Part shown: piece after piece, positions 47,917 to 59,515 of the stretch
How the letters are laid out: each line of letters begins with the position of its first letter
Numbering within the stretch: the stretch's first letter is position 1
Source: Rotaria sordida
Lineage: Eukaryota > Rotifera > Eurotatoria > Philodinida > Philodinidae
Length of the DNA stretch: 64,000 nucleotides
Assembly: GCA_905250125.1 (NCBI GenBank)
Contig: CAJNOL010000380.1
Location: 85,271 to 149,270, forward strand
Direction of reading: 5' to 3'
Notes under the pieces: generated by a model
The model's database searches: none
Told to the model about the DNA's origin: nothing
Seen by the model: only the letters and a program-made list of their open reading frames with translations
Translations under genes and position numbers: made by a program

Positions 47917-48308
47917 ATGTCAGATGAATTTGGAGTTGTAGGTGAAGTTGAAGCTAATGGAGAATATGCAGCAGATGGAGGAGTTGAAGCAGTAGCTCCT
48001 CTATTAGTTGAGGATAATGTTTCCACAGAAGCTGCTCAAGGAACAAGTTCAAACGCATCAATTTCACCAAATAGTAGTCATTCAACTGGATCGGTACGTG
48101 ACGAACTACGTACATTAACAGGCAGCATTACACAATTAAATACATCCTTGAACAAACTTGATGGCCACATAGTTCGATTAGAAAAAGTCGTACTATCGGT
48201 TTTAGTAAGTTTAATCTGTTAGCTACGCTAAAATAATTGAATATTTTTTCCTAGGTTCTTAGCTCAATTACATCAATTATGTTCATTATTCATACTATGA
48301 AAAAATAA
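47917..48308 (+). CDS. Small tail-anchored coiled-coil protein, 113 aa, two exons, unidentified
   Basis: Exon 1 is 47917-48204 and exon 2 is 48255-48308, with a 50-bp phase-0 GT-AG intron (GTAAGT...CCTAG). The protein starts MSDEFGVVGEVEANGEYAAD, is acidic and low in complexity to about residue 45, Ser/Thr/Asn-rich to ~65, then has a predicted coiled coil (ELRTLTGSITQLNTSLNKLD, HIVRLEKVV, residues ~67-93). A hydrophobic C-terminal helix VLSSITSIMFII follows, then the basic tail HTMKK. That layout fits a tail-anchored or single-span membrane protein exposed to the cytosol. Start context is AAAAAATGTC with no earlier in-frame ATG. Without the splice the frame ends SLIC after exon 1. It is undamaged, in contrast to nearly every other gene here. 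I recognise no family. Confidence 0.7.
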
Positions 48309-48579
48309 TTTTGATGCATTCATGTGTTGTCAAAAGCTTTTTTTTTCAAAAGAAATAAAAAAGAAATTATTGATGCTAAATCAAGCACATATTTTGATAA
48401 ATTTTATTTTGTTACCAATAAATTTTTATTTGATTACTTGATATATTTAACAGATAAATAATCATTCCGTCATCATTTATAAACATACAGAATTCACTTT
48501 TAACAAATTATTTATTTTTAAAATCAATAATAAATAATGAGAAATGCTTTGTAATCAAATGAAGTACATGTTGATAAAC

Positions 48580-49250
48580 ACGGAAATATATCAAATAAAA
48601 CAATAGACGAAGAATTAGGACGAGCCGATTCGAGTCGATTAAGAAAATATATTTCCATAAATATTCATAGCAGATTTTGTTTAGATCTATTTTACCAATA
48701 TTCACTATTTTCAATATTCTTGTCAAAAAAGATATAAACCATTATTAGACATTGAACACAATCCAACAATTTCTCTTTTAAGTTTTATTGTCAAAATTAA
48801 TCATTTATCTATACAAGATTTTTCTCCGAAGAAAATCGATCTGTAAGTTATCAAATCTGATAAAAATTTGTTTTCATCAATAATAGAAAAATCATTACTC
48901 TTGTGCGACTAAAACATGCTAGATATATTTATGAAGATGTTGTTAATATGTGTGGAATCCGGCTTATTTTCGAATCTGATCAAAACTAAATTTTCTTATC
49001 AGGTCCGTGAAAATGCATTTTGTCGATAAGAATACGCAATAAGACATAAATAAGAATAGTTTTTTAGTTTGGTTACGTCTAAATGTCTATCTCATAATTC
49101 ATTTCTCTGTAGATATCGCTTCTTAGTTTCTGATTGATATTTGTCAATAAAATTTACATGAATAAGAATTCCATCTTTATAACCACAAACATTGATAAGA
49201 CCATTTTTTGTTCTCCAAGCATAACTAGAAGTAAATAAGAAAAATATTCT
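48580..49250. pseudogene. Exon remnants on both strands, unidentified
   Basis: Plus strand ~48728-48843: KRYKPLLDIEHNPTISLLSF continuing IVKINHLSIQDFSPKKIDL up to a GTAAG donor. Minus strand ~49225-49095: after a CTAG acceptor, YAWRTKNGLINVCGYKDGIL continuing IHVNFIDKYQSETKKR, then TGA. Both look like single exons of conserved proteins, but I cannot name them, and their opposite orientation means two different genes. Confidence 0.35.
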
Positions 49251-49535
49251 TTTGATAAGAAATAAAAATACTTGAAGTCGATTTTTGAATTGATAGCAAT
49301 CGAAACAATTTATTCTCTTATTTTGGCAATTTATACATAAAAATATTCATTACGAATTGTAAATACACATATATAAACTTCATCATAACGAAATAGATCA
49401 TTCATGTCTCACGAACTAGTCGAAAATTAAACGTGTGTGGAAAAAAAAGTGATCATGCAAATGCTGGCAAATTTATTCTTTTTAGTTTGAATGTGGTTAG
49501 AACTTTTTTTTTACTATAGTCTGAACAATTAAAAG

Positions 49536-50121
49536 TACGTCTTAAAATTTGATTGTTTTTTTTAAATTTTTCAATTTCATGATGATGTGTTCTCTTGTTT
49601 TTTTATATAGTATAGACTGATATGAATGGACCATATATTTATCATTATAATGCTCTAGTAGTCCTCTATCTATACTGTATCTCTTAGGCTTTTATAGTTT
49701 TGTATGTGTGTATAGAGTTCACTTGTTGGTATAGTGGCTATGGTCTCTATACTAACAAGTGAACTCTATTTGTCATAATACAAGCAAGGAAGCATAATAT
49801 AAAAATTTATCCTGGAATATGTTAGTGCATGGTATCCTGTATACGTACCATATCATAAATATGTTAAACAAATATTGAATGTACAAATGAAAAAAATCAA
49901 ACTTGTGATTGTATGTGAAAATGACTATACTTGAAGTTATGCATACACATATACCAAACAATAAAAGCCTAACATTTACAGTATAGATAGAGGACTACTA
50001 GAGCATTATAATAATTAATATATATGACCTATCCGTATCAGTCTATACTATATAAAAGACAAGAGAACATATCATTACGAAATTAAAACATTTTAGAAAA
50101 AAAAAACAAATTTTAAGACGT
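49536..50121. mobile_element. Foldback element FB7 with inner hairpin
   Basis: Outer arms run from TACGTCTTAAAATTTG (49536) inward to GCTCTAGTAGTCCTCTATC (~49690) and are repeated inverted at ~49975-50121. A second perfect hairpin sits in the loop: AGAGTTCACTTGTTGGTATA and its inverse TACTAACAAGTGAACTCT (49710-49769). No coding content. Confidence 0.8.
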
Positions 50122-51208
50122 ATTTTTAAAAATTTATTCATTATTATTAATAAAATATTTTTGTTTGTGTTATTTATAAAAAAAAAACATATAAAGGAAG
50201 AAGTGTTGTTTATGAAATAGTATCACATATATACCAAAAAATCTTCATGATATTGAAGATCAAAAAGATTGATTTTAAATATTGTCATCCTACCCTTCCT
50301 TCATAGACCGTGACAGACACTAGCCAGAGATTTCTTATTGTATTTCTGAAGGGTGAAGAAATATGTCTCAAGCTATATAGAATAAAACAATCGTCCTGTG
50401 GCTAGACGCAACAGCTACATCGTATTTCACATTTTAATCCCTCAGAGATTGTGCTAATTGTTTTTAGTCGTCCTTTTTTTGTCTTTCTTATCATAGTTAT
50501 TCACTCTGATCTTACCTTTACTCCTAAGCTAAATTCATACAGAAATCTGGTCTAAATGATTCACTCATTGATCATAGTTTCAGTTCAATAATCCATTGAC
50601 AGTATAAGAAATTCTCTCGTGAATGAATGCATTAAGTCACAATAGTAGTTTCGGTATGATTTTTATATATCTTAGTATTACAAATAATTCTAGTCTAATA
50701 TCAATATAAAAATACTAAATAATTCTAATGTAAAAAAGAAAAGCTTTTAGTAAAATCCCAATAGTATTCAAATGTAAAACACGATAGATATTGTTCATTG
50801 ATAAATGAGAATTGATCTATCATCACATAGATAGCTCAACAATTATATTTATTAGTTTTGTAATGATTCTATTTCTACAGAATGTATTTTGTTCATCAAC
50901 GAATGCTCAACGAGAAAATATTGATAATTAAATATCAAAATATTCCTAATGAAACAATACTATCATTAAGTCGATCGGAATTAAATAGTTCAACATCAAA
51001 TATGATATTATATCCATTATTTATTGAAGAGGGAACAATTACAACCTATACAAATAGCAACATTTCAAATAAAAACATATAATCGATTTAGATGATAATA
51101 AACAATAAGAAAATGAAAATACACTTGAAAAAAAATATAATATATTATCAAGTCAATCTATTGAAACATCTTCAAAACCAACAATCAATAATAACAATGA
51201 AGATTATA
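50122..51208. other. Intergenic; one coding-like short frame
   Basis: The frame at 50882-51082 (QRMLNEKILIIKYQNIPNET) has protein-like composition and its sequel ~51090-51200 is Asn/Ser-rich, but no family is recognised and stops follow. The rest is featureless. Confidence 0.3.
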
Positions 51209-52917
51209 CAGCGTGCGTAAAAATGTTTTTCCAGGGGATAACACTGTAATTTCAAACAGCATACATAACTAATTTTATATCAAATAAAAGCGCGTCGAAA
51301 ATGGAGTTTTTTCATCCAAAATTGTAAGAGTTATCAAAACTTTTTGATGTCGAACTTAAGAAATTTTAGATTTTTTTTGGGATAGAAAACTAAGACGTCA
51401 GTAATTCAAAAATGGATTTTAGTATTTTCGTTTGATATTTTTACATGGTTCGATAGAGCTTGTCGAGCTCTACAAAACTGTATATATTAAAAAATTTTTT
51501 TTAGCTAGTTTTCTAAGGTAAAAAGAAATCAAAAAACCACTTGGAAAATGCTAAAAAATGTTAAAGAAGTCATTTTGTTTCATTTGAGAGGAAAATACCC
51601 GGTTTTTCAATAAAAATAGATTTTTGTGTACTCAAAAAGTGAGTACACTCTAGAATCGGTCAGTGTGTCCGTCCGGCCGTTAACACGATAACTTTTGAAA
51701 GGAGAGTCCGATCGCGATGAAATTTTCTACACAGTTTAGTCTTAACAATATCTCGGTCGAGTTCGAAGATGAGAATGGTTGGCCGAACCATTGCTGAGTT
51801 ATTGCAAAAATAGTCATTTTTCCCTATGAGAAGATAGACCCTTCTCTGCTTTCATAAAAAACTTTTCCTATCATAGTCATATAAAACCCCAACTATTATA
51901 TACCATTCGATAGAGAATTTCACGAGCTACAAAATGGTATATAAAACATAAAGAAACAAGAAAGCTAGCTCGCCTATTGTAAAGATAATTAATCGGAATT
52001 CGGTTCTGTTTTTGTCCACGCTCTATGTGATCCACAATTAGAGCTCTATCTTCGCATCACAGAGATGATAGTTCGAGGTTTTCTAGAATGGAGAACTCGA
52101 ATCTATGTTCCATTCGCCTCGAAATCCAATTGGTTGAGCAGTAACCAATAGAAATCAAGTTATAGGAAAAACGAGTTTCTTAGGGTAAATCAAGGTGAAG
52201 AGTTCAAATCTGAGCTGTATTTGCCTCGAAATCGTATTGGCTGAGCAATAGCCAATAGAAATTAAATGTTTACAGGAAGGGTTTGCCAGGACAATTTTGA
52301 TGTCCACACATTCTAGGGTGACTCATCTGTCTCATTCACTTTTTGAAGTACACATAACTCTCGGATTTAAATCCGAGGTTTCCACATTTATTTTCATTAT
52401 TTTCACTAACAGAGACGTTTCAAAATGTAATCAATAGACGCAGTTGTTCACGCTGTATCTGGTGGTCACATTTTGAAACGTCTCTGTTAGTGAAAGTAAT
52501 GAAAAAAATCTGTTTTTATTGAAAAATCGGGTATTTTCCTCTCAAATGAAACAAAATGAGTTTTTTAACATTTTTTAACATTTTCCAAGTGGTTTTTTGA
52601 TTTTTTTTATCTTAGAAAACTAACTTAAAAAAATTTTAATATATACAGTTTTGTAGAGCTCGACAAGCTCTATCGAACCATGTAAAAATAACAAACGAAA
52701 ATACTAAAATCCATTTTTGAATCACTGACGTCTTAGTTTTCTATCCCAAAAAAAATCTAAAATTTCTTAAGTTCAACATCAAAAAGTTTTGATAACTCTT
52801 ACAGTTTAGGATGAAAAAACTCCATTTTCGACGCGCTTTAATTTGGTATAAAATTAGCTATGCACGCTATTTGAAATTATTGTATTACCCCCTGGAAAAG
52901 CATTTTTACCCACCCTG
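51209..52917. mobile_element. Tc1/mariner-type hairpin element FB8, TA-flanked, carrying a nested insertion
   Basis: The left end TA-CAGCGTGCGTAAAAATG and right end CATTTTTACCCACCCTG-TA are inverted repeats with TA duplications (51207-51208; 52918-52919). The arms (51209-~51630 and ~52500-52917) match closely. The element's own loop is an AGAGACGTTTC hairpin (52393-52503). A second element (51625-52390) interrupts the left arm, so FB8 is the older insertion. Confidence 0.85.
51625..52390. mobile_element. Element nested in FB8, relative of the LARP1-intron insertion
   Basis: It starts GTGTACTCAAAAAGTGAGTACA and CGGTCAGTGTGTCCGTCCG and ends with CTCGGATTTAAATCCGAGG. The same termini, inverted, bound 17283-18525. 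The interior holds two AATTGG...CCAATAGAAAT units related to the ~120-bp monomer of the 38-39 kb and 61.5 kb arrays. Shorter than the other copy by ~480 bp. Confidence 0.7.
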
Positions 52918-53009
52918 TATATGCTAAACATTCAATGATTGATGTCATTGTTACTGTGTTCTTGTATCTTCTATAACTTCAGTGTCCGATTTTTGATTTG
53001 TAACTAGTG

Positions 53010-53570
53010 TCCATTTCAGAGTTAAATGGCTGTGGGCATTTTTGAATAACTTTTGATAGGAACGAGATAGAGATCTGCAATTTTTACAGTTGGATAGAGC
53101 AGATGAACATGCGTTGAATTATATATAGAAAGATTGCTCTAAGTACTTTCCTAAAGGTTTTATATAAAATTTCAGGAAAAATAGCATGGTTCTCATGCTG
53201 TCGATTTTAATTTATTGATGATCAGGAGTGCACTAGAGTAGCCAAAGGAAGAGCTACAAAACTATTTCAAGACCCTGTTCCTAACTACTACCAGTATGAT
53301 ATTCAAACCATCAGAGCATAATTTACCACCTCATTTTTTTCCAACAAAATAATTCAAAAATGTAAATTTTCGTAGTGTTTTGATAGAAAAGTCACTTTTT
53401 TCATGTCGAAGAAAAAAAAAACAATTCTTTGAAAACTCTTAACTAAACCTTTAGGAAAATAGTTAGAAAAATCTTTCTATATATAATTCGATGCGTCTTT
53501 ATTTGCTCTTTTCTATCAGAAGTTCTTCAAAAAATGCCCACAGCCATTTAACTCTAAGATGAATATCAGT
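53010..53570. mobile_element. Foldback element FB9 (~130-bp arms)
   Basis: The left end CAGAGTTAAATGGCTGTGGGCA is followed by TTTTTGAATAACTTTTGATA and GAGATCTGC; the right end is the inverse (TGCCCACAGCCATTTAACTC). Spacer ~280 bp, non-coding. Same core as FB1 and FB2. Confidence 0.8.
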
Positions 53571-55030
53571 ACAAGAGAAAAATAACTAAAACTGTCATAT
53601 AATTTGGGTACAAATGTGTTAAAGGCAAAGTCTGATAAATATAATGAACAAAAAAAAAGAACGAGCACATTATCAACTTATACAGAAAGAAAATATCAAT
53701 ACGTGTCGCAAAATCATGGGAATGATGACGTTTGAAGAAACATGCCTACGAAGGCTACAATGAAAGGAAAGAAAAAAACCGTTGCGTCTCCATCACAGTA
53801 AATAGAAAGACACTTAACAAAAAACAAGTATCTGTTTGTTATATGTAGCGAACTATACTTTACAAAAATAGATTAAAACAGATGATAACTCATAGAACGT
53901 ACCTTCATTTATAAATTGTACACAGTGAATTAAATATAGAGGACAAGGAAGGTGAGTATAAATGCCAAGTAGTGGAAGATCTATACTCATGCCATCACTC
54001 ACATTCTGCTTGACTAGATTTTTATTGATATCAATAAAATATGGAACTTGCTTTTATAATAAATAATAACGTTTTTTTTTTTGTGAAAGAAACTAGCATT
54101 TTATGTTCTATGAAGAAAAAATTCTTTTCAACTAATCTTTTTTTTTTTTTATATAAAAGTTTTATTGAAATGCAAGAGAGAAGTAATATAAAACATCATA
54201 TTTTGTTTGCATTTTATTATTCTTGTAATCTAACATTAGAATTAAAAATTATTTATGGTCTGCGCGTACGATGAATAGTGTATGTTGTCCATAGCAAATA
54301 AAAATTTTTCTTTTAATTGAAGCTAATCATATATGATGATATTTTTATTCAAATACTTTTATATATCGATGTTCATTAACTTCGAGCCGATCGCGTGCAA
54401 CACTAATGTTAAAGAAAATAAGATGTGAAATTTGTGTCAAATAGAAATGACCTGCGACAGTGATGACGATAGAAATACATTTCAATAATGAAAACAATGT
54501 AGTTTTTTTTTTTTTTTAATAAATATTGAAAGAAATCATTGAATAAGGCTCTATAGAAAATAACATAAAATAATATCTACAAAAAATAATAAAATCTATT
54601 GAATTAAATATCGAGAATTATTTCTGTCAAAATTATAAACAGATTACTGTTTAAAAATCTATCTTAAAAGCTTGTTAGCGCAGCTTCTTCAGAGCTGAAA
54701 TGTGGAATTCACATATACTCTCTAGACTCATTAAACTAATACAAAATATGTAAAAATGAGAAACCTCTCGTACACTATAGTTGTTTTGTAGGATAATCAA
54801 AAATCAGACGAAGAATCTTTCTAATTTCTGCATTTCGAATAGAAATTTTTTTTTTACAGGCGCCCTATTTTTATTTTCCAATGTTGCTATTCACTCATTA
54901 TCTTTCATTTTTTTTTAAATTCGTTTTTCGTAATTCAACATTCTTAGCATTATAATCATTGAATTAATTGGCAAATAAATCTGTATTACATATTCATGAT
55001 ATTTATAGAAGATCTTGTGCACTATTATAT
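53571..55030. other. AT-rich intergenic, nothing recognised
   Basis: The 77-codon frame at 54041-54274 is Phe/Lys-rich and likely chance. Confidence 0.5.
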
Positions 55031-55039
55031 ATATATATT

Positions 55040-55256
55040 AATCAACTCACAAACAATGATGTTGATTATCTTTCAGAATTATAACTTGATCAATTTGCAA
55101 AAAAAATAGAACGTCTGAAGCCTGGTTTTTTTTCAATAGCTGAAGTTTGTAACGGGGAGCTCTTCGTTGCTAAGTGTCTGCAATGGAGAGGGGTGAAGCC
55201 GGTAAAACTTCGACTTAAAACTTACACTCACTATTTTCTTCGAAAATATATGTAAG
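55040..55256 (+). pseudogene. Exon remnant, unidentified
   Basis: The frame reads NQLTNNDVDYLSEL, TAA, LDQFAKKIERLKPGFFSIAE continuing VCNGELFVAKCLQWRGVKPV and ending near a TATGTAAG donor. GC content rises here. Looks like part of a conserved domain with one stop; not recognised. Confidence 0.4.
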
Positions 55257-55855
55257 TTCTATAAAAAAAACTAAAATTGTCAGTTTCATATTGTTTGGTA
55301 TTATTCCTATAACCTATTTCGATTAATTTCTTAATTTTTGAACAAATTTAATTAAGTTGTAATAATATCACTGTGATTTGTTTGATAATTTCAACAGAAC
55401 GCATGAAAATATTTGTGTATATCACGTTCTCTATTTGAGAAAATCAGTAATTACGAATTTTTTTCGAAGAATTGTTTTAACGAGCCGTCTGCAAACTATG
55501 TTTTCTAGAATTTAAACATCGACCGAACATGAGACATGGACAAAATTAAATGCACTAGGAAGAAAACATGTATCAACGGGCTAAGGAAGATAGAGAAAAA
55601 GAAAGAACGATATGTCACACATAAGTGAATCACACTATAACACAGCTAAAAGTCTGTTAAAATATTTATTTTCAATTAGATGAAGTATTTCCACATGTCT
55701 CCAGGACATTTTCTGGAAGTGTTTCACTATTTTGAGATAATCACAAATAAGAAACCAAATGCTCTTTTTTTTTGTTACTATCATCGTTTCGAAAGTCAAG
55801 ATCTTTGTATTAAAAACTAAAAATACGGCATCAACCAGAGGGTGAGACGAGCCGC

Positions 55856-56044
55856 CATGACACGTGTTTCGACCTTGCTCAAGGGTCTTGTCAAATAGCT
55901 TTATTCGAATTCATCATCACAATTCAAATATTGTGTCTTGTCTATTTTATAGGAGTTGATTACAGTTTCATCATCATTTTATGGTGATGAATTCGAATAA
56001 AGCCACTTAATGAGACCCTTATACAAGGTCGAAACCGGTCATGA
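55856..56044. mobile_element. Short hairpin MITE (~75-bp arms)
   Basis: CATGACACGTGTTTCGACCT...AAGGGTCT and CTTTATTCGAATTCATCA are repeated inverted as TGATGAATTCGAATAAAG and AGACCC...AGGTCGAAACCGGTCATG. Loop ~40-60 bp. No gene. Confidence 0.75.
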
Positions 56045-57016
56045 TTGTTTATTGTGAATGTGCTTGAGAACTTTCCATCTATTACCACTACATGTCCCGC
56101 AGTGCATACACTTATATCCATGCTTAAATCTGATTATTCAGCAAATAGTTTGTGGGTCTGAGTGTCTTTCTCTTTACCCATGCCTATTGCCATATCTCAC
56201 ACTAACGCCCAGTATGAAAAGGTAACAGATATACTAACAATCATAGCAAATTCTAATATTCTTGAAGAATTGGTGAAAATTGCAGTATATCATACCGTGT
56301 GTGGAATTTCAACTAAACCACTCTTGTCGTTCGCGCCGACTCTGTCTCAACTTTCTTCTGGGCTAACGAATGTCCCTTGGAAATTTTGATGACGCTAGAT
56401 ACTACAGGGACAAAATGTATAAAGAACAGATAAATAGACAAACATTCTTCTATGTATATAGACAGGCAGATATGTCGCTATATCGTTATCTATATACTCA
56501 AATATAAATTTTGTAATTTTCATACACATCGTATGACATAAAAGAGACCATTGATAACTTACAATACGTTTCCTTTGATTTATACCGATTCATATCTCCA
56601 GATTACATAAATTTTTAACGTCATTACTAATTTATAAGGACACTCGATTAGTAGAATTAATAACCTATCATTAATTATTTTCTTTCAAAGTTTTTCATAT
56701 AAACAATGTATACTTTTTCATTTTGCCTTCGACGGTAGATCCAACATTCATCTTTATCACAACATTTGTTCGCTCAACGATTTTGAGTGTGCGGATGAAA
56801 ATAACTATATGATCCTCACCCTCACGATTATATCGAAAGAACATGTCTTTATCTATAATAAAAAGAATTTATGAACAAGCCCTTTGTGCGGTCATGAGTA
56901 TTCCTTACCTCAATCTTAGCGAATATTTTCGTGTCAAAATGACAAAAAGATTTGATACGTCAACGAAATATTACCAACGAATTTTATGTCCACTAAGTGT
57001 CATGGCAAGAGAATAT
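56045..57016. other. Intergenic, nothing supported
   Basis: Frames at 56162-56389 and 56843-57040 have no recognisable domain; the second runs into the telomere-like tract. Confidence 0.45.
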
Positions 57017-57017
57017 T

Positions 57018-57093
57018 TAGGGTGTGGGTGTGGTTCTTAGTCTTCTCTTCACCCACACCCACCTACACTCTCACACACCCACACCCACACCCT
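57018..57093. repeat. Telomere-repeat hairpin
   Basis: TAGGGTGTGGGTGTGG (57018-57033), spacer TTCTTAGTCTTCTCTTC, then ACCCACACCCACC, a decayed stretch, and CACCCACACCCACACCCT (57051-57093). The G strands converge. Confidence 0.8.
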
Positions 57094-57321
57094 TGTAATT
57101 GATCATTTTATATATCTATTAGAGACAAACTTTTGTGAAATAACAATTCAATGAATATGGAATGGAATTATAAAAACCTCACGTAAATTGCACAAACGGT
57201 TAAAGGGATATTCATGTTTCTTTTTCGAGCGAACTTCTGGAACATCGTGTTTAAGTGATAATTTATAGATGTATATATACCATTTTTTTGGATAGAGGAA
57301 CTATGGGTATAGAGAATATTT

Positions 57322-58092
57322 CACTTTTTGTTTCCTTTCTAAAAGTTCAACAGTACATCGGAGCACTATGATATTTTTACCAGATGTAGTTCATTTGTAG
57401 AGTTAATAAACAGTTACCTTTTGAGTCCTGGGTTAGGATAGAAACGACGCGTCTCAATTATTTCCTTGACATCATATAGTTCAAAATAGTTCGTTATGAC
57501 TTTATTTCCATAATTCAATTCTTACATAAAGGTTTTCATGAATTCTCGAAATTCTTGAAGATTTACAATGTAGATATGCAAGGCGATATTGATTTCGAGA
57601 TTAGCGTCAGACTGATGACTTTATAAAGTTTATTTAAAATAGATATTGGATTGAAAAAAGTTGGAGATCGACAAAAAGTCAAAAATTATTTGAAAATCTA
57701 CAGAGAACCTATCAATGACTTTGAGAAGATCAGGAAAATTTCATGTGTTATCTGCCCTTTGTCTAATCTTAGTTTGATAAGATTTCCGATTTGTAAAAAC
57801 ACCAAGTGATATGTTTGCTCGATTTTTAAACTAAGTTCTACCTGATAAAATTTTTCTGCTAATACTTCATTTTATTTCAGATGCTCGAAGTTAGAATTGA
57901 ATTAAGAAAACAAAATCGAAACGAAATATCTTGAACTACATAATGTCAAGAAAATACTTGAGATGCGTCGTTTTTATCACGACATAGAGCTCAAAAGGTC
58001 GATATTTACTAACTCTAAATGTGAACTACATCTGGTAAAAATATCATAGTGATTCAATGTAATATTGAGGTTTTAGAAAGAAAACAAATTTG
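57322..58092. mobile_element. Foldback element FB11 (~150-bp diverged arms)
   Basis: Arms 57322-57480 and 57935-58092 are inverted: TATTTTTACCAGATGTAGTTCA at the left against TGAACTACATCTGGTAAAAATA at the right, plus GACGCGTCTCAA against TTGAGATGCGTCG. More diverged than FB8 or FB10, so probably older. Confidence 0.75.
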
Positions 58093-58125
58093 GGGCATCG
58101 CTGACTAGTCAGCTCGATATATATA

Positions 58126-58808
58126 CAGTGGTTACCAATATTATCCGACAAGATGTAATTTGGATTTTATTTCGTAACCGAAAATGCTAGAAGAAATTCA
58201 AATAGTGATTTGAACAGAGAAAATTGTTTTCCATGAGAATATGATAAAATAATCATTATCGATAAAATCTGAAAAACAGAACATCCAAAATATCAAAGTG
58301 CTGATTTTTCAACGCCTTGAAGTTGTGAAAAAAACGTCGTTTTGTTTTTCTTGATCGATAGAGCAGCCAATTCTCTACAAAATGAGACGTCTCCGAGCTT
58401 TCTACGACCTTCCTATCGCAAGCTATAAGCATCACAAAAATCCAAAAAATGCGAAACTTACCAGAAAACTACGAAAAAACTGTATTTTTGGAGTTTTTGT
58501 GATGTTTATAGCTTGTGATAGGAAGGTCGTACAAAGCTCGGAGACGTCTCATTTTGTAGAGAATTGGCTACTCTATCGATCCAGAAAAATAAAACGACGT
58601 TTTTTTCATGATTTCGAAGTGTTGAAAAATCAGCGCTTTGGTATTTTAGATGTTCTGTTTTTGGGAATTTATCGATAATAATCATTTTATCATATTCTTA
58701 TGGAAAACAATTTTCTCTGTTCAAATCACTATTTGGATTTCTTCTAGCACTTTCGGTTACGAAATAAAATCCAAATTACATCGTGTCGGATAATTTTGGT
58801 AGTCACTG
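58126..58808. mobile_element. Tc1/mariner-type hairpin FB10, TA-flanked
   Basis: TA-CAGTGGTTACCAATATTATCC at the left and GGATAATTTTGGTAGTCACTG-TA at the right; TA duplications at 58124-58125 and 58809-58810. Arms of ~315 bp are nearly identical around a ~50-bp loop. CAGTG ends and TA duplication are typical of Tc1/mariner. The 98-codon frame at 58382-58678 is a by-product of the right arm. Confidence 0.9.
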
Positions 58809-59089
58809 TATATGAGTAATTCTAAATACTCCTTAGTTCTCCATTTCTATTTAAAATCAAGTCTTTTTTTCCTCTCAACTAGGAGTGAAACCAAAGAGTT
58901 CATTCTATTACTCATCGTCAGATTCATATTCCAGAAACAGAAACAACACTGTCTTCGATATGATAAAAAAATGTTTTTATGTTCGTAGTTTCACGTATCT
59001 ACGAAATCGGTTTAAAAAATACAACAAGCAATTGCAAAGACGTACGTGTAAAATACTTGTGTGACGACTGAATGTATAAATCAACAAGA

Positions 59090-59510
59090 GACAGCTTTTT
59101 TCTATCAATAGAAAGAAAGAAATATTCTTACTTTCATCATTATACGCAGTTACCCTGGTGAGTTAAAAAAGTCTTCAGCGATTATATTGACGAATACACA
59201 GCAAACTAGTGTGATGACTAGTCAGCTAATTAAGAAACAGCTATCACCTTCTCCATCAATATGAAAAACATGTCGTTATCTTTCTTAAATGCGAGTATTC
59301 AGGTGATTTTTAAAAAAAAATACTCGTCAATTATAAAAAGGTATGGAGAAAAAAATATCGTCACGGTTGGTGATCTAATTAAGAAATAGATATTATCTTG
59401 TCTATCAATAAAAACAATCTGTTTTTACCTTTCTCCTTCAATGCTAGTATCCACGTATGTTGACAAAAAAAAACATTCAGCCATTATGAAAATGAATGTA
59501 AGAAAGATTC
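59090..59510. repeat. Three degenerate ~147-bp tandem units
   Basis: Each unit has CTATCAATA...AAAA, then TCTTTCTT/CTTTCTCC, AGTATTCAGG/AGTATCCACG, a poly-A stretch, and CTAATTAAGAAA at its end. Strongly diverged; no coding frame. Confidence 0.5.
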
Positions 59511-59515
59511 AGTGC

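Noticed and set aside
13827-57093. True ancient chromosome fusions at the telomere-like hairpins
   Set aside because: Three or more in 64 kb with identical short boundaries is implausible for independent fusions; a small hairpin element or repair scar is more economical.
58382-58678. 98-aa frame as a gene
   Set aside because: It spans the loop and right arm of the FB10 hairpin; the peptide has no constraint visible.
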